Under the pieces are notes generated by a model. That model was not told the DNA's origin. It saw only the letters and a list, made by a program, of their open reading frames with translations, and ran no database searches. This document shows positions 11,893 to 23,170 of a DNA stretch of 64,000 bases, piece by piece. The DNA lies in contig VXBP01010395.1 of NCBI GenBank assembly GCA_013400115.1, positions 496,001 through 560,000 of the forward strand, written 5' to 3'. This stretch comes from Rhinopomastus cyanomelas. Its lineage: Eukaryota; Chordata; Aves; Bucerotiformes; Rhinopomastidae. The position numbers and the translations under genes were made by a program. Position 1 is the first letter of the stretch; each line of letters begins with the position of its first letter.

Positions 11893-12889
11893 AGAGTCTA
11901 GTTGGAGGCCTGTATCTAGTGGGGTGCCCAGGGATCAGTGCTGGGACCGGTCCTGTTCAATCTATTCATTGATGACTTGGATGAGGGATTGGCATGCACT
12001 GTCAGCAAGTTTGCTGATGACACAAAGCTGGGTGGTGTCGCCGACACCCCTGCAGACTGTGCTGCCATTCAGCGAGATCTGGACAGGCTGGAGAACTGGG
12101 CAGAGAAAAATCTAATGAGCTACAACAAGAGTAAGTGCAGAGTCTTGCATCTGGGCAAGAACAACCCTAGGTACCAGTATAGGCTGGGGACTGACCTGTT
12201 GGAGTGTAGTGTAGGGGAGAGGGACTTGGGGGTCCTGGTGGACAACAAGATGACTATGAGCCAGCAATGTGCTCTTGTGGCCAAGAAGGCCAACAGCATC
12301 CTGGGGTGGATTAGAAGAGGGGTGGTTAGCAGATCAAGAGAGGTTCTTCTCCCCCTCTACTCTGCCCTGGTGAGACCACACCTGGAGTATTGTGTCCAGT
12401 TCTGGGCTCCTCAGTACAAGAGGGATGTGGAGCTGCTGGAGAGAGTTCAGCGTAGGGCAACAAAGATGATAAGAGAGGTGGAACACCTCCCTTATGAGGA
12501 GAGGTTGAGGGAGCTGGGTCTCTTTAGCTTGGAGAAGAGGAGACTGAGGGGTGACCTCATTAATGTCTACAAATATTTGAGGGGTGGGTGTCAGGAGGAT
12601 GGCACTGGGCTGTTCTCGGTGTCATGTAGTGATAGGACAAGGGGCAATGGTTGTAAGCTGGAACATAGGAGGTTCCACATCAACCTGAGAAGGAACTTCT
12701 TCACAGTGAGGGTGACGGAGCACTGGAACAGGCTGCCCAGGGGGGTTGTTGAACCTTCTTCTCTGGAGACATTTAAAACCCTCCTGAATGTGTTCCTGTG
12801 TGACTTGATCTAGGTGATCCTGCTGTGTCAGGTGGATTGGACTGGATGATGTTTCAAGGTCCCTTCCAGTTCCTGACGTTCTGTGATGC
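11893..12889 (+). mobile_element. CR1 LINE, longest well-kept copy (about 1 kb)
   Basis: Carries the C-terminal half of ORF2 from the GVPQGS box onward, the 3' UTR and a worn tail (GTTCTGTGATG). It is the best preserved copy in the window. The 5' half, including the endonuclease and the front of the reverse transcriptase, is missing, so it cannot move by itself. Confidence 0.95.
11938..12813 (+). pseudogene. CR1 ORF2 remnant: reverse transcriptase C-terminal half
   Basis: An open frame of 291 codons. Residues 1-8 are the end of the SVLGPVLFN box, 25-28 are FADD, the catalytic metal-binding motif of reverse transcriptase, and the rest is the thumb and the C-terminal region characteristic of CR1 (SALVRPHLEYC, RVTEHWNRLPRGVVE, ending FLCDLI). 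The apparent start is GTG inside the gene, not a true start. Upstream, the GVPQGS box is one C short, which breaks the frame. A full CR1 ORF2 is roughly 900-1000 residues, so this is a dead remnant despite being the longest recognisable coding frame in the window. Confidence 0.93.
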
Positions 12890-13821
12890 TGAGGTCATTT
12901 AATACATCTGTGCTTATATACTGTTCCTTTCCTGTACTGGTTCTGTTTCTCTGGCCCTATTTCTTCCAGCAAGCCTCTGTCTCCAGTAGGATGACCAAGA
13001 AGATGAAATCTCAGCCCACTTGAATTTAATGGCAAAACAATTATTGATTTTAGCAGGGCCATGATTTCAGCACCTAACACCATAAAGCAGCCTTCGGTAC
13101 AATCGATTTCCTGGGCTGCATTCAGTTAATATATGGTTTATTCTAAGGGCTTCCAAATGCTGTTTCTTCAGAAGGCCACCTTCTGGCTTCTCTTTAATTT
13201 CCTCTGCAACAACAAATTGCATTCTTATAGCTTTAAAATAAGTAAAGATTGAAGGGTTTACTTAAATGAAGACGGCATAAACTTCTGTCCAAACTCACGG
13301 GGCAACAAAATCACCAGTGCTAAGGTGCCGTGGGATTCTCAACCCAAATTTCACAGTGATTGAAAAAACCCACCCCATGCCTCAACAGCAGGGCAGAGAA
13401 CTATCTTCTGGCTCAAGGAATTGAGTCAAACCCCTGCCAGCTGCCTCAGGCATCAAGACTGACACCACCTTTAACCTTTATTTCGAAGTTTCACTGGACT
13501 CGAACGGGAATTGAATCAAGACAAATTAAATCTCTGGCCCCAGGTCTGAACTCAGAAGCAAGTTTTGCTGCTTTGTTTTCCTCCATGAAAATGTGTTGGA
13601 TGCATCTAAAGTGACTTTATCAACAAGATCTCCATCTGGAGATGCTGTGGTCATGGTGAATACAGGAAGCTGATTTATGGTTAGAGGGAAGATAAAGAAA
13701 ATTAAAACCTGTTTAGAACACAAGTAAATAGGATGTTTTCTGCACATTGTGAACAGGAAGGATGGCAGAGGGAGAAACACAGCAAGGAGAGATGGCTGAC
13801 AGCAGTGTTAGATGTATAAAA
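12890..13821. other. unannotated stretch
   Basis: No recognised gene or repeat. Two 84-residue frames (13360-13614 plus, 13526-13780 minus) overlap on opposite strands and have no known domain. Confidence 0.55.
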
Positions 13822-14217
13822 TCATAGAATCATTAGGGATTGGAAGGGACCTTGAAAGATCATCTAGTCCAATCCCTCTGACACAGCAGGATCACCTAGA
13901 CCAAGTCACACCAGGAACATATCCAGGTGGGTTTTAAACATCTCCAGTGAAGGAGACTCCACAATCTCCCTGGGCAGCCTGTTCCACTGCTCTGCCACCC
14001 TCACTGGGAAGAAGTTCCTTCTCATATTTATATGGAACCTCCCCTCATCCTATCACTAGATGACATTGAGAAGAGCCTGGCTCCATCCTCCTGACACCCA
14101 CCTTTCAAATATTTATAGACATTAATGAGGTCACCCCTCAGTCTCCTCTTCTCCAAGATAAAGAGGCCCAGCTCCCTCAACCTCTCCTCATAAGGGAGGT
14201 GCTCCACCTCCTTCATA
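13822..14217 (-). mobile_element. CR1 LINE, 3' 396 bp
   Basis: Minus-strand copy from the tail to the MKEVEHLPYEERLRELG block. About 20 bases are missing where other copies have the sequence for SSDRTRGNGC. Confidence 0.95.
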
Positions 14218-14895
14218 AAAGGTGACTAGGACTAAGCTGCACCTAAAGGAGTTTCCAAATTACAGCCCTGACCCTTCAGATCCCTGCCTCTACCCAAGAA
14301 CTGATAACACTCTATCAAATAGCACTGCAAAATGCTCTCTGTTTAGTGCATTATTCCATAATCACACCTCACAACATGTAGTTGCATGTCACACAGGATG
14401 CAGTCACCCTGTGTAACGTGTAATTCATCTCAGCATCAGAGGACTTTAAGTTTATCTAATATGAATCAGTATTTAAATCAGCATGACATTAATTCAGAGA
14501 AAATTTGGTTTGACAAACAATATCAACACTTTTTTTTCTCTGTAAATCACCTGGATTAGAGCAAATCCTGTTGCTTGGGTCTGTGTAGTCAAAGGAATGG
14601 GAAAATGAACAGAGCCACCACTGAAAATCAATTAGCATCAATTAGCTGAAAGCACTGCTAGAGTAAGTTTTTTCCGAATCATGAAGGCACATAAAAGAGG
14701 AACATATCCCTTGATGTCCATGAAACTGCCCACTCAATGAAACCCATAAAAGCACAGAAGGAGATCTCTTCCCTGCCTTACAGAATCCTCTCCCACGTAG
14801 TGATGTGCAGCACAGGTAAGCACAAACCAGGTGGTGTGTGGTGGCTTACCCAGTTCTACAAACCAGCTTACGTGTGGTAGAGACAAGGTTTTATC
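14218..14895. other. unannotated stretch
   Basis: No gene or repeat recognised; AT-rich in the middle. Confidence 0.55.
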
Positions 14896-14974
14896 ATCAC
14901 AGAATCACAGGATTGGAAGGGACCTCAGAAGATCATCCAGTCCAATCCCCAACACCACAGCAGGATCATCTAGA
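14896..14974 (-). mobile_element. CR1 LINE, short 3' fragment
   Basis: Minus-strand tail and about 60 bp of 3' UTR, with the ATTAGGG block lost between tail and GGATTGGAAGGG. Confidence 0.85.
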
Positions 14975-15880
14975 CTTGTACTTCCAATGCCATACCAGCT
15001 TTCCAGAAAACAGGCTGGAAGAAAACTGTGCTCTAAGCCAAGGTTCTACAGGGTTTCATGCAAACAGATTAGAGGCTTTTGCCAGATCTGAAGCTGCTGG
15101 CTGATCTATCCATCTTGTTTGTAGGCTCTTAGAAGACAACACACATTTACTAGACCCCTGGCTGAGCTAAACACGCTGGTTCCTGGAAGTTCCTGATGCG
15201 AGTATTCTTGAAAGAACCCAACAAAATGAAACTAGATGAATATGGTTTTATTTTGCTCTTACTTCATAGCAGGTGCAACAAGGTGAAAAAGAAGAGGCAG
15301 TTGCAGGGTTCTCAAGACCTGCCTTCATCTCTGCATCTCCATGTGACAACTGGGTGACAAAGGTTTCCTGAAGCTTCCCATCCCCGTAAGCTTGAACAAA
15401 GCACACCCATGGCTAAGTTGGCACTTCCAAAAAGAGTTGATGTGACTAGAAAATCACCCCAGATCAGTACTACTTAAAGCCAGTCCTTGGCAGCAGCCCA
15501 CCCTTGGCATGAGGGCATGGGGCCTTGCCAACCTGGTGGCTGCCCTGAACAGAGGTGACACATCCAGCTCTTGACACGGCCCTGCTGCAGGCTGCTAAAG
15601 TGCAAGATGTTTATAGGCTGAGGGAACTCTGTGATGATGTCTTTGTAATTTATGAGGGTTGTTTGGAGCTTTGGGTTATGTTCGTGGTGGGGCTCTTTAG
15701 CACTGGCTGCATTTTAAATGGCTGATGTGATTCGCAGTCGTTCTTGTTGCAAGGCATCAATCATTCTCCCACCAACAGCTATTCATGTGCCTTTCCGTGT
15801 GGCAACTTGAAAGGAAAAGAGGGAAAACAGGTAGAAATCAATAATGTTGTATTTTTGGGGTGTTTAGTGCAGAAAATGGA
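14975..15880. other. unannotated stretch
   Basis: No gene or repeat recognised. Confidence 0.55.
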
Positions 15881-16096
15881 AATATGAGAAGGAACTTCAT
15901 CACAATTGAGGGTGACAGAGCATTGGAAGAGGCTGCCCAGGGAGGTTGTGGAGTCTCCTTCACTGGAGATGTTTGAAACCTGCCTGGATGTGTTCCTGTG
16001 TGACTTGGTCTAGGTGATCCTGCTGTGTCAGGGGGATTGGACTAGATGATCTTTCGAGGTCCCTTCCAATCCCTAATGATTCTATGATTCTATGAT
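15881..16096 (+). mobile_element. CR1 LINE, 3' 216 bp
   Basis: Starts at the NMRRNF block, runs through WKRLPREVVESPSLEMF and the stop codon, then the 3' UTR and ATTCTATG tail. Confidence 0.95.
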
Positions 16097-16650
16097 AAAA
16101 CATCTGCTGCAGCCCATTACAAATAGGAGAACTGGGATTTAATGGTAAGGCTGGCACACGGCACCGTTAGTGTCCTAAGCAAATAAAGAAGACATACTTA
16201 CAGGGAGCACATCAAAGCTTGATGAGGCATGGAGAGCAGCATAAAATATCACTTACTTCATGTATTTATGGGGTCAAAGTGATGTAACTGGTTCTGCAGA
16301 ACAGTCTATGTTGCATTAAAAGGCTCACGATGAGGAGTTTTATAGCCACAAACACCAATGACACTAACAGAAGATTGAGCAAGATGCTACAGAGCACAAA
16401 GGGAAATATATTGTCTGAAAAAAAAATGTTCTTATTGCTCTGCTGTGCTTTGAGCTTTTGATTTTCCCCCTGGCCCTGCCTCTCCCTCCCTGCCTGCACC
16501 TGAGATAAAATAGATGATGATTTTTTTAGGCTGCTCTGCAGCTCATCCCAAAGGAGGGCTGCATGTGCATGCTCCGTGCACACGTATCCCATGTTCTCCA
16601 GGAGAGATGCAGGTGCACAAATACAAATCAGCAGGGCCCTCTCAAATCAG
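16097..16650. other. stretch between CR1 copies
   Basis: Apart from the possible minus-strand exon at 16257-16414, nothing is recognised here. The frame at 16266-16592 extends the exon reading upstream through the putative intron. Confidence 0.5.
16257..16414 (-). CDS. possible exon encoding a transmembrane segment and short tail
   Basis: Read on the minus strand, a polypyrimidine run ending in TTTCAG precedes position 16414. From there a single frame, entered after the first base of a codon, encodes about 48 residues dominated by one hydrophobic helix with a lysine inside it (FVAIKLLIV), then a short tail and a stop. A GTAAGT donor follows 12 bases after the stop. A phase-1 boundary before a membrane helix is common in immunoglobulin-type and cytokine receptors, and a buried lysine is common in receptors that pair with signalling adaptors. 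I do not recognise the gene. All of this could arise by chance. Confidence 0.22.
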
Positions 16651-17016
16651 AGAATCATAGAATCATTAGGGATTGGAAGGGACCTCAAAAGATCATCTAG
16701 TCCAATCCCCCTGACACAGCAGTCACCCAGACTAAGTCACACAGGAACACATCCAGCCAGATCAAACATCTCCAGAGTAGGAGACTCCACAACCCCCCTG
16801 GGCAGCCTGTTCCAGTGCTCTGTCACCCTCACTGTGAAGAAGTTCCTTCTCAGATTGATGTGGAACCTCCTATGTTCCAGCTCACACCCACTGCCCCTTG
16901 TCCTATCACTGGATGACACTGAGCAGAGCCTGGCTCCATCCCCCTGACACCCACCTTTCACATATTTATAGACATTAATGAGGTCATCCCTCAGTCTCTT
17001 CCTCTCCAAGCTAAAG
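16651..17016 (-). mobile_element. CR1 LINE, 3' 366 bp
   Basis: Minus-strand copy from tail to the LERKRLRDDLINVYKYVKGG block. The frame stays open through most of it, with a short deletion near the ETFKT position. Confidence 0.95.
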
Positions 17017-17674
17017 CAATAGAAATCGTCCATGACACTTGTGCTGTGATGCACAGATGTGCTCAGACAGACAAAACACTTGACATTAATTCTGCCTCTA
17101 AAAAACCAAAAAAAGCAAAGGAAAAAAGGTCTGGAAAGTCTGCCTCACACGTACAGCTTTATAGGCACCGTGTAAGTGCCCATCTGAGCAACTACCAAGT
17201 CTTGCAACAAATGCAATTTACTATTCACGTCTGAGTGCCTTTTTTGAATCCTGGTCACTAATCCATCTTCCCAGGGATTATCTCCTTAATGTTTCAGACT
17301 CAGCAGCTCAAATGATTTAAGAACAAGTTTTCCAGTTCCCCCTTCAAGTGTGGGCTTTATCCCACATAATTCCACTTTCCTGAGGTCTGGGATGAGTAAT
17401 ATCCAGTCTGGAACAGTTGCAGGTGCAAAATTCAACACAGTGCAACCCATTCAGCCTGCAAATGCAAGCCCTGTCCCACCAAGAAACTGGAAAGGTAATT
17501 AGAAAGGAGCTAAGCCTGCTTTTTTCCTTCTCTTCTTGGTGCTGCATTGAGCTAAAGAATATAAAAGACCAGGTTCTTTTCTGTGTGGAAAATCTAGCAT
17601 CACTGCAACAGCCACTCGAATGTTAGTCACTGAAGCCTATTTGGCTGGACACTTAAATGCCAGGCAAGTCTGCT
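17017..17674. other. unannotated stretch
   Basis: No gene or repeat recognised. Confidence 0.55.
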
Positions 17675-17722
17675 CAGATCTTTGGAGGTCCCTTCCAATC
17701 CCTAATGTTCAACGATTCTGTG
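17675..17722 (+). mobile_element. CR1 tail fragment
   Basis: GGTCCCTTCCAATCCCTAATG block plus a worn tail; very short insertion. Confidence 0.8.
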
Positions 17723-17924
17723 ACACACAGCCTGTAGTGCAACGTCCAGCTGTGGTCAAGAAAAGCACCAAACCCCACCATTATGCTGCTGTGTGATTGC
17801 ACTGACACAGCTCTTGACCACCCACCTCCAGATCAGCCTAACAGAGCTATGTAGGGTAGGGAGAAGGGCCATAGGGACCTTCAGAGTGGTGAAGTAGCTC
17901 CCATATTAAGGGTCACCCTCACAG

Positions 17925-17976
17925 ACTATGAGGTCCCTTCCAATCTCTAATGATTCTATGATTCTATTCTATGATT
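17925..17976 (+). mobile_element. CR1 tail fragment
   Basis: AGGTCCCTTCCAATCTCTAATG followed by three tail octamers, one of them shortened to ATTCT. Confidence 0.82.
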
Positions 17977-18070
17977 AGGACTTTTACTCTGAACCCTCCC
18001 ATTCTAGAGGCTGATATTTCCTTATGTGTTCTTGAAGTGAATTCAGACAGAGACAATTCGTAATGAAAGC

Positions 18071-18112
18071 CTTGGAAGTTTCTTCCAACCTTAATGACTC
18101 TATTATTCTATA
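18071..18112 (+). mobile_element. old CR1 tail, tentative
   Basis: TTGGAAGTTTCTTCCAACC and worn ATTCTAT octamers resemble an older CR1 end. It is too short to be sure. Confidence 0.45.
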
Positions 18113-18897
18113 AAAATATGCTTGTAAATGTGATTTTGCTAGAAAACCACTTATTATTCAATTGATTTTGTGCACATTGCATAAATGTACTAAAATCTGT
18201 CTTCCTCAGACTCTACATCTCCAGAGTTTTAGGAAATGAAGGACATGCTTCAAGAGTTTCCATTGGTCTCCTGTATATTCTTCTTCTCAAAGGGGCTATC
18301 ATGGAGGTAACGTTCTTGGCCTCTCTGTGGAACTGGAGGACCACAGCTAGAGTAACATGGAAATACCTGGCTAAAAATGTCTCTGGACTGACCCTTGTAT
18401 GGATTGAGAAACCCTGCAGCTCACACTGAAGATAGTTTAATGATCTGGAGTAACGTTATCTGGAAGAACTGAGTAGCAAAATAACTCAAAAATATACCTG
18501 ATACTTTGAGAACAAGACATAGTAGAAAGATCTTTACTGGAAAAATGGCCCAAAGTTGGGCTTTCTTGTTCCCCTATAAAACCAAAGTCACAGGATGAAA
18601 GAGGGAAGAGAGGTGACACGGTGAGTTTAGGGCTATGGAAAGATAAATCTTGCGTTCAGATTCATGAAACTGAAGCCCTGTGAGGGAGATGGGTTTCTGC
18701 AGGACAGATAAAAATCATTACACAACAGAGCCTTGTTCCTGGCTGGAACAAGTCGTGTCCTGGTAAGAAATTTGAGGGGTCACAGGGTAAATCACTGTGG
18801 TTTCCTTAACTGGTGCTGATAGCAATTGTCTCTTTATTTCTTCTGTTCCAGCACAAGGTTTATTAGAACATTCTGCAGATTGTTTTTATCTTATGTT
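18113..18897. other. unannotated stretch
   Basis: No gene or repeat recognised. Confidence 0.55.
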
Positions 18898-19200
18898 CAT
18901 AGAATCATAGAATCATTAGGGGTTGCAAGGGACCTCGAAAGATCATCTAGTCCAATCCCCCTGACACAGCAGGATCACCTAGACCAAGTCACACAGGAAC
19001 ACATCCAGGCGGGTCTTAAACATCTCCAGAGAAGGAGACTCCACAACATCCCTGAGCAGCCCCTTCCAGTGCTCTGTCACTCTCACTGGGAAGAAGAACC
19101 TTCTCAGATTGATGTGGAACCTCCTACATTCCAGCTGACATCCACTGCCCCTCGTTCTATCACCAGATGACACTGAGCAGAGCCTGGTTCCATCCTCCTG
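18898..19200 (-). mobile_element. CR1 LINE, 3' 303 bp
   Basis: Minus-strand copy from the ATTCTATG tail to the QEDGTRLCSVSS block. The element frame runs open into the non-CR1 DNA on its 5' side, giving a chance fused frame of 167 codons (18979-19482). Confidence 0.95.
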
Positions 19201-20901
19201 TAGATTTTTCTGGCATCTTGGTTGAAGAAGGACCACTGTGATTTCTGTGGCTAGGTAGCCATAGAGCTGGTCACTGAATACAGCACTGCTCCTTCTAAGA
19301 CTGATGCTTGACATAAAGCATCCTAATGCTTTGGCCACCCTGATTGTCTCTGTTTCCCTCTCCTCTGGGCAGCAACTATAATATGGCAGATAAAAAGGTG
19401 TAAAGACGAAACTCAAGGCTTGAAGAGTGATTAAAGAGTAAAACCAGGCTTTGTCTTCTGTTTCCTTAAGCAGCATCTCCATCTCTCTTCCTGAGCACTG
19501 AGTAACACTAGTCTTGCTGTGCTACCTTGGTCTGAAGTCTCTCTGCAGTTTAGCCCTGACTGTGATCTGACTCTCTGAACTCGAGATTAGCCCAGTCTGG
19601 AGGTGGAGTGTGCGTGAAGATGACATCTGTCTGCAGCCACTGTTGTCTGTGAAGGGTAAGACCTTGTGCACAGAGCGGAGTGGGGCCATATCTCACTGTG
19701 TCTCTTGCTGTTGGGGTTGGTCATGTAGACATACCTCAAGCTGATTGTAAATGTCTCCTTTGGGTTGGCCTGCTAACAAGGAAGAAGACACTTGGGGTTC
19801 AGTCTGAACAACCTGCTCAAGCTGAACAACCTGAGTGCTTTTTCTCAGTTCCTGGGGGGTTTTTGCTACCAGCCAGAGCTGGTTAAAACATGGTTGGAAA
19901 TGTCTGTGTGTGTTTCAGTTGTAACTGTGACCACTGCAAACATGGGTGCTCTACCACTGTGTTGGTGTCCAGAGCACCACCTCTCCTGCTCGTCCCCCAG
20001 CAGCACACTAGAGATCCAGTTCTCCACTCCTTTACACCACTCAGTGGAGTTGCCCATGTGAACAGCAGGTAAGAACCAGTCATCAGCCCTTCCGGTGTGT
20101 GGCTACCTAGGGTGTTCCAGGATGCCACCCTTTTGTAAGCGGTCTTTTCTGACTGGCTTGGAAAGAAAGATCATTTTAATGAGTGCAGTAAATACAGACA
20201 AAGGATCTGAGTAGCTTTGTAGTTGTATTTTTCCTGCATGACTTCACCAGCTGGAATGCAGTATTCTGTGGGGATCCCCCCCCCCTCCATCTTCTTTTTC
20301 CTTGTCTTTTTTTCTCCAGAGTGATGTTTAGCTTAAAAATTATTGCTGAGAAACCAGGGAAGCCTCCTGACTTCTCAGAGGCCCCCAGTCCCTGTTTCTT
20401 TGGTTGCCTGCAGAGCCTCATCTGGAGCTGGCTGTTTCAGGACTGCGCTCTGCAAGAAAGAGGAACAGATCCCATCTTGCTGAGTTCCCAATGCTCTTGC
20501 CAGAGTTTGTGTTTTTGAAGTGCTGTCTGTTAGCTCTCTTTCCTGCTGGCAGGTCCAGCGGTGTAGAGGAGAGACAGCAAGCTCCTTCCCCGCATAGGTG
20601 AGGGTAGCTCTGCAAACATGAGTTCTCTCTCTGTCTTTGGCTTCATACAGCAGAATTGCAGGAACAAAGAATAACTCAGGATGAAAAAACATCTGCCTAT
20701 ATTCCAGCCTTCTGCTCAAAGCAGGGCCAACTTCAAAGAGAAACTTCAAAGATCTCTGCTCTCCCATGAGGCGGTTGCAGACAGCAGTAACTTCTTTTTC
20801 TTGAAAGCAAACAGTCCAAATCTTGTGTTTTCTTCCTGTGTGTCATCTGCTCCAGCTTTCAGACAGGGTGGTTTGCCCCAGTATTTTCATGTCTCCTTTG
20901 C
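19201..20901. other. unannotated 1.7-kb stretch
   Basis: No gene recognised. A strong splice-acceptor-like run precedes 20321 and a 130-codon minus-strand frame lies at 20375-20767, but neither shows any domain or partner site. A run of eleven C residues lies near 20277-20287. Confidence 0.5.
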
Positions 20902-21300
20902 ACTGGAGAGCCCAGAACCGGATCAAACACTCCAGACGCGTCGTGTCTGGCCTCAGTAGAGGAAAAGACCACCTCCTGAAATGTGCTGGCCATTCATATA
21001 GCCCAAGATGTTCTTAGTCCCCTTTGCTATAAGGACCTGTTAGTTGGTCAATGCAGTGTCCAAAAAGGCCTTCTTGTCCTTTGCAAACTGCTTTCTAGCT
21101 TGTGGTTCCCCAGCATGTACTGCTACATGGGTGTGCTCTTCCCTCCTTTAGAGCTGCTCCTTTCCCTGTGCTGACTTCCACAAGGTTCCTGGCTGACCAC
21201 TTTTCCAACCTGTTAAGGTCCCTCTCAGTGACAGTCCTACCTCTCAGTGTGCTGACTACTTCCCCAGATCCCTATGTTTGGTGTAATCTTTGAACTCCTG
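20902..21300 (-). mobile_element. degraded old CR1, internal ORF2 part
   Basis: On the minus strand, worn but recognisable blocks match the CR1 region between the FADD motif and the PHLEYCVQFW block (for example the complement of CTGGAGAGCCCAGAACCGG). There are many indels and no 3' tail. It is much more diverged than the main family here. Confidence 0.65.
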
Positions 21301-21465
21301 ACTTTTCCTTTGGGGTAATTCTTTTATCTTCACCCACCAAAGAACCATGATGTCCCACCACACACACACAAACACTGTCTTTCCTGCTGCAGGTAATTTA
21401 GGACATCCCCAGAGATGCTTTACAGCATCAATCACTTCTTTGCTGCCCTTTGTCCATCTCGAAGG

Positions 21466-21651
21466 CTGAACATTAGGAAAATCTAGAGTATGAGGGTGGA
21501 GGATCACTGGAACAGGTGAAGGTGAGAGGTGGTGAAGGCCCCATCCCTGGAGACATTCAAGTTCAGGCTTGAGTAATCTGTCCTTGCTTGTTTTAGGGAG
21601 GTTGCACTAGATGGCCTTTGGAGGTCCCTTCCAGTCCAACACATTCTATGA
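21466..21651 (+). mobile_element. old CR1 3' end
   Basis: AACATTAGGAAAATCT, a worn GGTGAAGGCCCCATCCCTGG block, then GGTTGCACTAGATGGCC and a CATTCTATGAC tail. These are the end of ORF2 and the 3' UTR of an older CR1. Confidence 0.75.
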
Positions 21652-21972
21652 CTGGTTTTCCAGTGTGTGACATCTTTCTAGTGTTAGCTAAAACAAGCCA
21701 ACACCCTTCCAGAAGAACTGGAATCTGTTTGGTGGAAACAGTTAAGGACATAATAATTAAAGTAGATTTGCAGCCAACCAGAAGGGAAGAGTAACCCTTG
21801 GTTAGTGGGGATAAGAAGAAGAGATATCCTGGCATACAGAGGGAGTGGGGCTGAGGGTAGCAATCTCCTCGTCTGGAAAAGCTGTGGAAGGGTCTATGGG
21901 GCTTTGTCGACAGTCTCATGAGTTCTGAGTTTGCCTAACAGCTCTGAGGTGAACGAGAAGTGTCCCTCTGGC

Positions 21973-22210
21973 TAATGGCCTCAATTTGTGCCAAGGGAGG
22001 TTTAGATTGGCTATTAGGCAGAACTCTACAGAGAGGGTTGGAATGGGTGGTGGAGTCCCCATCCCTGGAGGTAGTTAGGGGTTGTAAAGACACAGTGTAG
22101 ACACAGTGCTTAGAAATGTGATATAGTCAAGGACTTGTCAGTGTTGGGTTAATGGTTGGAGTAGGTGAGCTTGAAGGTCTTTCCCAACAGAGATGATTCT
22201 TTGATGATGT
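21973..22210 (+). mobile_element. old CR1 3' end, degraded
   Basis: Begins near TAATGGCCTCAATTTG, continues through GGGAGGTTTAGATTGGC and GTCCCCATCCCTGGAGG, and ends GTTAATGGTTGGAGTAGG plus a worn tail. This is an old subfamily distinct from the main one. Confidence 0.75.
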
Positions 22211-22790
22211 GATTTCACCTCTCCCCCAGCACCTACTGTCCTGCTTCCATCCAGTAAAAGCAACCCTCTTTGTCCTTGCGTGTTGTGCTCCCATTTTTTC
22301 TGCCCTTTGTCCACAGCAAGGGCTAAAGTAAATTAATAGTAAAACAAGCACAAACTGAACTGCACTTTGTTGCATTACAGCCACGTGTCCTATAACTGCA
22401 ATAAAATCCCGCTGTGATAAATCTTGAGGCAGGGGTCAATAAAGCAATAACACTGTACAGTGGAAGCTGTTCATTTAACATAATGACTGATTTATTACCC
22501 CATTAACTTGTCCTTAGCTCTGTCTTAGGGCAGTTTACTAAGCGAGTGCTTGTTAACTACTGTAATAAACTGTTTCTTGGGGGAAATACTCAAGTAAGAA
22601 CCTGTAAGTTATTGACAGGTGTAAGATCAGTCCTTCTTTCTACCAGAATGGAAAAGCCTTCAAGTGCAAAAGACAAGAAACTTATCATTTGATGATTTGC
22701 AGTCTCTACCGTACCGAAGACAACGTGCAAATGCATGAAAATAAATACAAGCTGGAGATACTGGTGCTCAGAAAATCAACCTACAAGAGA
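22211..22790. other. unannotated stretch
   Basis: No gene or repeat recognised; AT-rich. Confidence 0.55.
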
Positions 22791-22858
22791 TCATAGGATC
22801 ATAGGATCATAGGATGTTAGGGGTTGGAAGGGACCCAAGAGATCATCGAGTCCAACCA
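22791..22858 (-). mobile_element. CR1 tail with ATCCTATG octamers
   Basis: Minus-strand tail built of ATCCTATG units (complement CATAGGAT repeated) and the block GGGGTTGGAAGGGACCC. The tail unit differs from the ATTCTATG of the main family. Confidence 0.85.
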
Positions 22859-23089
22859 GTTCTGGTTACCTGCAGTGGGCAGGAAGTTAGTGTGAGTGGT
22901 GGAATCCTGACAGACACTGCCCTTGGCCTGTGGAGATTTCTCAGGGCACTTCTGAACGTGTCAGTGGAGAGATGTTGCAGGAGGATAGAAGACGGTAGTG
23001 TGAAGAGCAAAAACTTGGAAGCTTCATGAAAGGAGGTAGGATGATGGTGGTAGCAGAGTACAGGACTCAAGACACATCTTGGATCCTGT

Positions 23090-23170
23090 CATAGAATCAT
23101 AAGGGATTGGAAGGGACCTCGAAAGATCATCTAGTCCAATCCCTCTGCCACAGCAGGATCACCTAGACCA
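23090..23170 (-). mobile_element. CR1 LINE, short 3' fragment
   Basis: Single tail octamer, then the 3' UTR up to the ACCTAGACCA position. Confidence 0.9.

Noticed and set aside
18979..19482. 167-codon minus-strand frame
   Set aside because: Its second half is the end of CR1 ORF2 and its first half is unrelated DNA that happens to be open; a chance fusion.
20321..20518. Frame after a strong acceptor-like polypyrimidine run
   Set aside because: No donor or partner exon was identified and the residues show no recognisable pattern.
20375..20767. 130-codon minus-strand frame
   Set aside because: No domain; overlaps several other short frames; probably chance.
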